From assembly GCA_934320645.1 (NCBI GenBank), contig CAKRFP010000058.1, positions 1 to 8,233 of the forward strand: 8,233 bases of DNA, given 5' to 3'. Position 1 is the stretch's first letter. Each line of letters begins with the position of its first letter. This document shows positions 6,145-8,233 of this stretch, one piece after another. The DNA is from an uncultured Bariatricus sp. (GTDB taxonomy: Bacteria > Bacillota > Clostridia > Lachnospirales > Lachnospiraceae). Below the pieces are notes generated by a model, which saw nothing but the letters and a program-made list of their open reading frames with translations, did not search any database and was not told the DNA's origin. The position numbers and the translations under genes are program-made.

Positions 6145-6171
6145 TTAGCACTCAAATATAACGAGTGCTAA
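6145..6171. promoter_or_regulatory. CIRCE operator (HrcA binding site)
   Basis: TTAGCACTC (6145-6153), nine spacer bases, and GAGTGCTAA (6163-6171) form the perfect consensus CIRCE palindrome, the binding site of HrcA. It lies between the promoter and the ribosome binding site, so HrcA represses its own operon until heat or unfolded protein titrates the GroEL that keeps HrcA folded. That mechanism is known for the family. Confidence 0.98.
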
Positions 6172-6191
6172 TAACAAAAAGGAGGTAGCAT

Positions 6192-7253
6192 ATGGAAGCC
6201 ATACAGGAACTTAGTGAGCGGAAGACAAAGATCTTACATGCGATCATTAAGAACTATCTTGAGACCGGAGAGCCTGTGGGATCCAGAACGATTTCCAAGT
6301 ACACGGATCTGAATTTAAGTTCAGCGACGATCCGGAATGAGATGGCAGATCTCGAAGAGCTTGGTTATATCATGCAGCCTCATACATCGGCAGGAAGGAT
6401 ACCGTCGGATAAAGGTTACAGATGGTATGTGGATCAGCTGATGAGTCAGAAGGTACAGGAGATCACCGAGATCAAAGGTCAGATGCTTGAGAAGGCTGAC
6501 AAGATGGAAGAACTTCTGAAGCAGGTTGCGAAGGTTCTTGCGAACAACACGAATTACGCGACCATGATTTCCACTCCGACCTACAACAGGAACAAATTAA
6601 AATTTATCCAGCTTTCACAGGTTGACGATCATCAGCTGATCGTTGTGATCGTGATGGAAGGCAACATTGTAAAGAACCAGATCGTGACACTGGATGAGCC
6701 GCTCAACAACGAAGCATTGCTGAAGTTGAATATGCTTCTGAACACTTCACTGAACGGAACTTCCTTAGAGCAGATCAATCTGGGACTGATCGCAAGACTG
6801 AAAGAACAGGCGGGAATCCACAGTGGTGTGATGAGCAGTGTTCTGGATGCGGTAGCGAATGTGATCCAGCTGGATGATGACATGGAGATCTACACCAGTG
6901 GCGCGACGAATATTTTCAAGTATCCGGAGCTTAGTGATAAGCAGAGCGCACAGGAGATCATCAGTGCTTTTGAAGAAAAGCAGCAGCTTGCCGCGCTGGT
7001 TACAAAGTCGATGGCAAACGGCGGCGAAGACAGAGACATTCAGGTATACATCGGAGATGAATCCAATGTGGAGAACATGAAGGACTGCAGCGTAGTTACA
7101 GCGACATACGAGCTGGGAGAAGGCATGCAGGGAACCATCGGAATCATCGGACCGAAGCGGATGGATTATGAAAATGTCATGAAGACATTAAAGACACTGA
7201 TGTCAGAGCTGGATGACATATTCCACAGAGATGAGCAGAAAAGGCTCGAATAA
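6192..7253 (+). CDS. hrcA: Heat-inducible transcription repressor HrcA
   Basis: HrcA binds CIRCE operators and represses class I heat-shock genes (this operon, and usually groESL elsewhere); its folding depends on GroEL, which makes the circuit heat-responsive. The protein has 353 residues, near the normal 340-350. The N-terminal winged helix-turn-helix shows the family signatures LSERKTKILHAII (7-19), ETGEPVGSRTISK (24-36), SSATIRNEMADLEELGYI (43-60) and HTSAGRIPSDKGYRWYVD (64-81). The rest is the GAF-like dimerisation domain. The start is fixed by AAGGAGG just upstream (ending at 6185), seven bases or less from the ATG. It is first in an operon with grpE and dnaK, directly behind a perfect CIRCE site, which confirms the call. 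Confidence 0.97.
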   Translation: MEAIQELSERKTKILHAIIKNYLETGEPVGSRTISKYTDLNLSSATIRNEMADLEELGYIMQPHTSAGRIPSDKGYRWYVDQLMSQKVQEITEIKGQMLEKADKMEELLKQVAKVLANNTNYATMISTPTYNRNKLKFIQLSQVDDHQLIVVIVMEGNIVKNQIVTLDEPLNNEALLKLNMLLNTSLNGTSLEQINLGLIARLKEQAGIHSGVMSSVLDAVANVIQLDDDMEIYTSGATNIFKYPELSDKQSAQEIISAFEEKQQLAALVTKSMANGGEDRDIQVYIGDESNVENMKDCSVVTATYELGEGMQGTIGIIGPKRMDYENVMKTLKTLMSELDDIFHRDEQKRLE

Positions 7254-7261
7254 GAAGTAAG

Positions 7262-7269
7262 AAAGGTGG
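7262..7269 (+). promoter_or_regulatory. Ribosome binding site deciding the grpE start
   Basis: AAAGGTGG is one base away from AAAGGAGG and lies eight bases before TTG 7278. The alternative GTG start at 7266 would lie inside this site and has only a weak AAGAAG-type signal ahead of it. ATG 7290 would be about 20 bases away, which is too far. Confidence 0.6.
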
Positions 7270-7277
7270 AAGAACCA

Positions 7278-7925
7278 TTGGATAAAAAGATGAGCAATGA
7301 AGAAATGGTAAAAGAAGCAGTGGAAGAAGCGAAGAAAGCAGCTGAGGCGGAAGCCAAAGAGCAGGAAGCTAAAGAGCAGGAAGCTAAAAACTCTGAGGAA
7401 ACGGAAGCAGAAGCCGAAGAAGAGGTAGCTGCGGAAGAGACAGAAGAACCAAAGAAAAAGAAGCTGTTTGAAAAGAAGAATAAAAAAGATAAGAAGGATG
7501 AGCAGATCGCAGATCTGACAGACAAACTTACCAGAAACATGGCAGAGTTCGATAACTACAGAAAGCGTACTGAGAAAGAAAAATCAGCGATGTATGAGAT
7601 CGGAGCCAAAGATGTCGTAGAAAAGATCCTTCCGGTTGTTGATAATTTTGAACGTGGACTTCAGTCCGTGCCGGAAGATCAGAAAGATGATCCGTTCGTA
7701 GATGGAATGGATAAGATCTACAAGCAACTGATGACAACGCTGGAAGGAATCGGAGTAAAACCGATCGAAGCAGTTGGTCAGGAATTCGATCCGAATTTCC
7801 ACAACGCAGTGATGCATGTGGAAGACGAAGAACTTGGTGAGAATGTAGTAGCTGAGGAATTCCAGAAAGGTTACATGTACCGTGATTCTGTCGTAAGACA
7901 CAGCATGGTCAAGGTAGCAAACTAA
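7278..7925 (+). CDS. grpE: Nucleotide exchange factor GrpE
   Basis: GrpE is a dimer that releases ADP from DnaK and so drives the chaperone cycle in the cytoplasm. From TTG 7278 the protein has 215 residues. The first 55 or so are very rich in Glu and Ala, followed by a lysine cluster (about 58-74, KKKKLFEKKNKKDKK). Then comes the long helical segment with the family motif EFDNYRKRTEKE (90-101), then KILPVVDNFERGL, and the C-terminal beta domain with GQEFDPNFHNAV and the YMYRDSVVRHSMVKV ending. The unstructured tail is somewhat long compared with many relatives. Starts at GTG 7266 (219 residues) or ATG 7290 (211 residues) are possible; TTG is preferred because of the AAAGGTGG placed eight bases before it. 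It begins 24 bases after the hrcA stop with no promoter or terminator between. Confidence 0.95.
   Translation: MDKKMSNEEMVKEAVEEAKKAAEAEAKEQEAKEQEAKNSEETEAEAEEEVAAEETEEPKKKKLFEKKNKKDKKDEQIADLTDKLTRNMAEFDNYRKRTEKEKSAMYEIGAKDVVEKILPVVDNFERGLQSVPEDQKDDPFVDGMDKIYKQLMTTLEGIGVKPIEAVGQEFDPNFHNAVMHVEDEELGENVVAEEFQKGYMYRDSVVRHSMVKVAN
7356..7385 (+). repeat. Perfect 15-base tandem duplication in grpE
   Basis: AAAGAGCAGGAAGCT occurs twice in a row (7356-7370 and 7371-7385), giving Lys-Glu-Gln-Glu-Ala twice in the acidic tail. The frame is kept. Identical copies suggest a recent slippage event in a tolerant region. Confidence 0.85.
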
Positions 7926-8012
7926 GATATACCGTGTACCATATTTTGATACACTTTATATAAATAACAAAGCAAAATACAATTTTTATAATATTAACAG
8001 GAGGTCTTCATA
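7926..8012 (+). other. A/T-rich grpE-dnaK intergenic spacer
   Basis: This 87-base gap has no CIRCE site and no gene. GTGTA (7934-7938) can pair with TACAC (7950-7954) in a weak five-base stem. A TATAAT hexamer at 7987-7992 has no convincing -35 box and would start transcription inside the dnaK ribosome binding site (7999-8004), so a second promoter is doubtful. An unstructured A/T-rich leader probably favours efficient dnaK translation or mRNA processing. Confidence 0.4.
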
Positions 8013-8233
8013 ATGGGCAAAATCATTGGTATTGACTTAGGTACAACAAACAGTTGTGTAGCGGTTATGGAAGGTGGACAGCCGGTTGTAATCGCAAATA
8101 CAGAAGGAGCAAGAACTACACCATCTGTAGTAGCATTTACAAAGACAGGAGAACGTCTTGTAGGTGAACCTGCAAAACGTCAGGCAGTAACAAATGCAGA
8201 AAAGACAATCTCATCTATCAAACGTGAGATGGG
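8013..8233 (+). CDS. dnaK: Chaperone protein DnaK (Hsp70), 5' part only
   Basis: DnaK is the ATP-dependent Hsp70 chaperone that holds and refolds unfolded proteins with DnaJ and GrpE. The window holds 73 full codons and the gene runs off the end. The N-terminus MGKIIGIDLGTTNSCVAVMEGG carries the phosphate-1 motif of the actin-like ATPase domain (IDLGTTNS, residues 7-14), followed by the well-known ARTTPSVVAF (33-42) and the VGEPAKRQAVTN segment. The start is fixed by AGGAGG (7999-8004), eight bases before the ATG. It follows grpE by 87 bases with no terminator seen, so it is read from the CIRCE-controlled promoter; dnaJ is expected next. Confidence 0.97.
   Translation, partial: MGKIIGIDLGTTNSCVAVMEGGQPVVIANTEGARTTPSVVAFTKTGERLVGEPAKRQAVTNAEKTISSIKREM

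Noticed and set aside
7166..7540. 124-residue Ser/Ala/Phe-rich open frame on the minus strand
   Set aside because: It is the reverse reading of the Glu/Lys-rich grpE tail; the composition comes from the GAA/AAG codons on the plus strand.
7987..7992. Perfect TATAAT as a separate dnaK promoter
   Set aside because: No adequate -35 box lies 16-18 bases upstream, and transcription would start within the dnaK ribosome binding site.

Overview
The window looks like chromosomal DNA from a Gram-positive anaerobe of the class Clostridia, most likely family Lachnospiraceae. I infer this from the style of the proteins, the strong AGGAGG-type ribosome binding sites, a consensus sigma-A promoter and a CIRCE/HrcA heat-shock operon. 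I cannot name the genus. All eight genes lie on the plus strand.

Bases 9-4231 hold holA (DNA polymerase III delta subunit), lepA (elongation factor 4) and hemW (radical-SAM heme chaperone), packed closely. A hairpin sits between lepA and hemW, and a strong terminator follows hemW. Bases 4300-5866 hold a separate sulfur unit: a textbook promoter, a candidate operator in the leader, cysK (cysteine synthase), and a closely following Rrf2-family regulator that resembles CymR rather than IscR. A strong terminator closes this unit.

Bases 5817-6191 are a 375-base gap without a gene. In order it holds that terminator, a G-rich stretch with four G-runs, an imperfect palindrome of about 118 bases, and the hrcA promoter with a perfect CIRCE operator. 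Bases 6192-8233 hold the class I heat-shock operon hrcA-grpE-dnaK; dnaK is cut by the window end.

The genes fall into three jobs: housekeeping (replication, translation, heme handling), cysteine synthesis with its probable own sensor/regulator, and the DnaK chaperone system with its own repressor. In many Firmicutes lepA-hemW is followed directly by hrcA-grpE-dnaK, so the cysK-regulator pair and the palindromic element appear to be inserted into an otherwise conserved order. I see no transposase, phage gene, CRISPR array, tRNA or rRNA. I found no convincing wholly new system. The most interesting items are the cysK/CymR-like pair with its leader operator, the 118-base palindrome, and a Lys/Glu-rich insertion in HemW.
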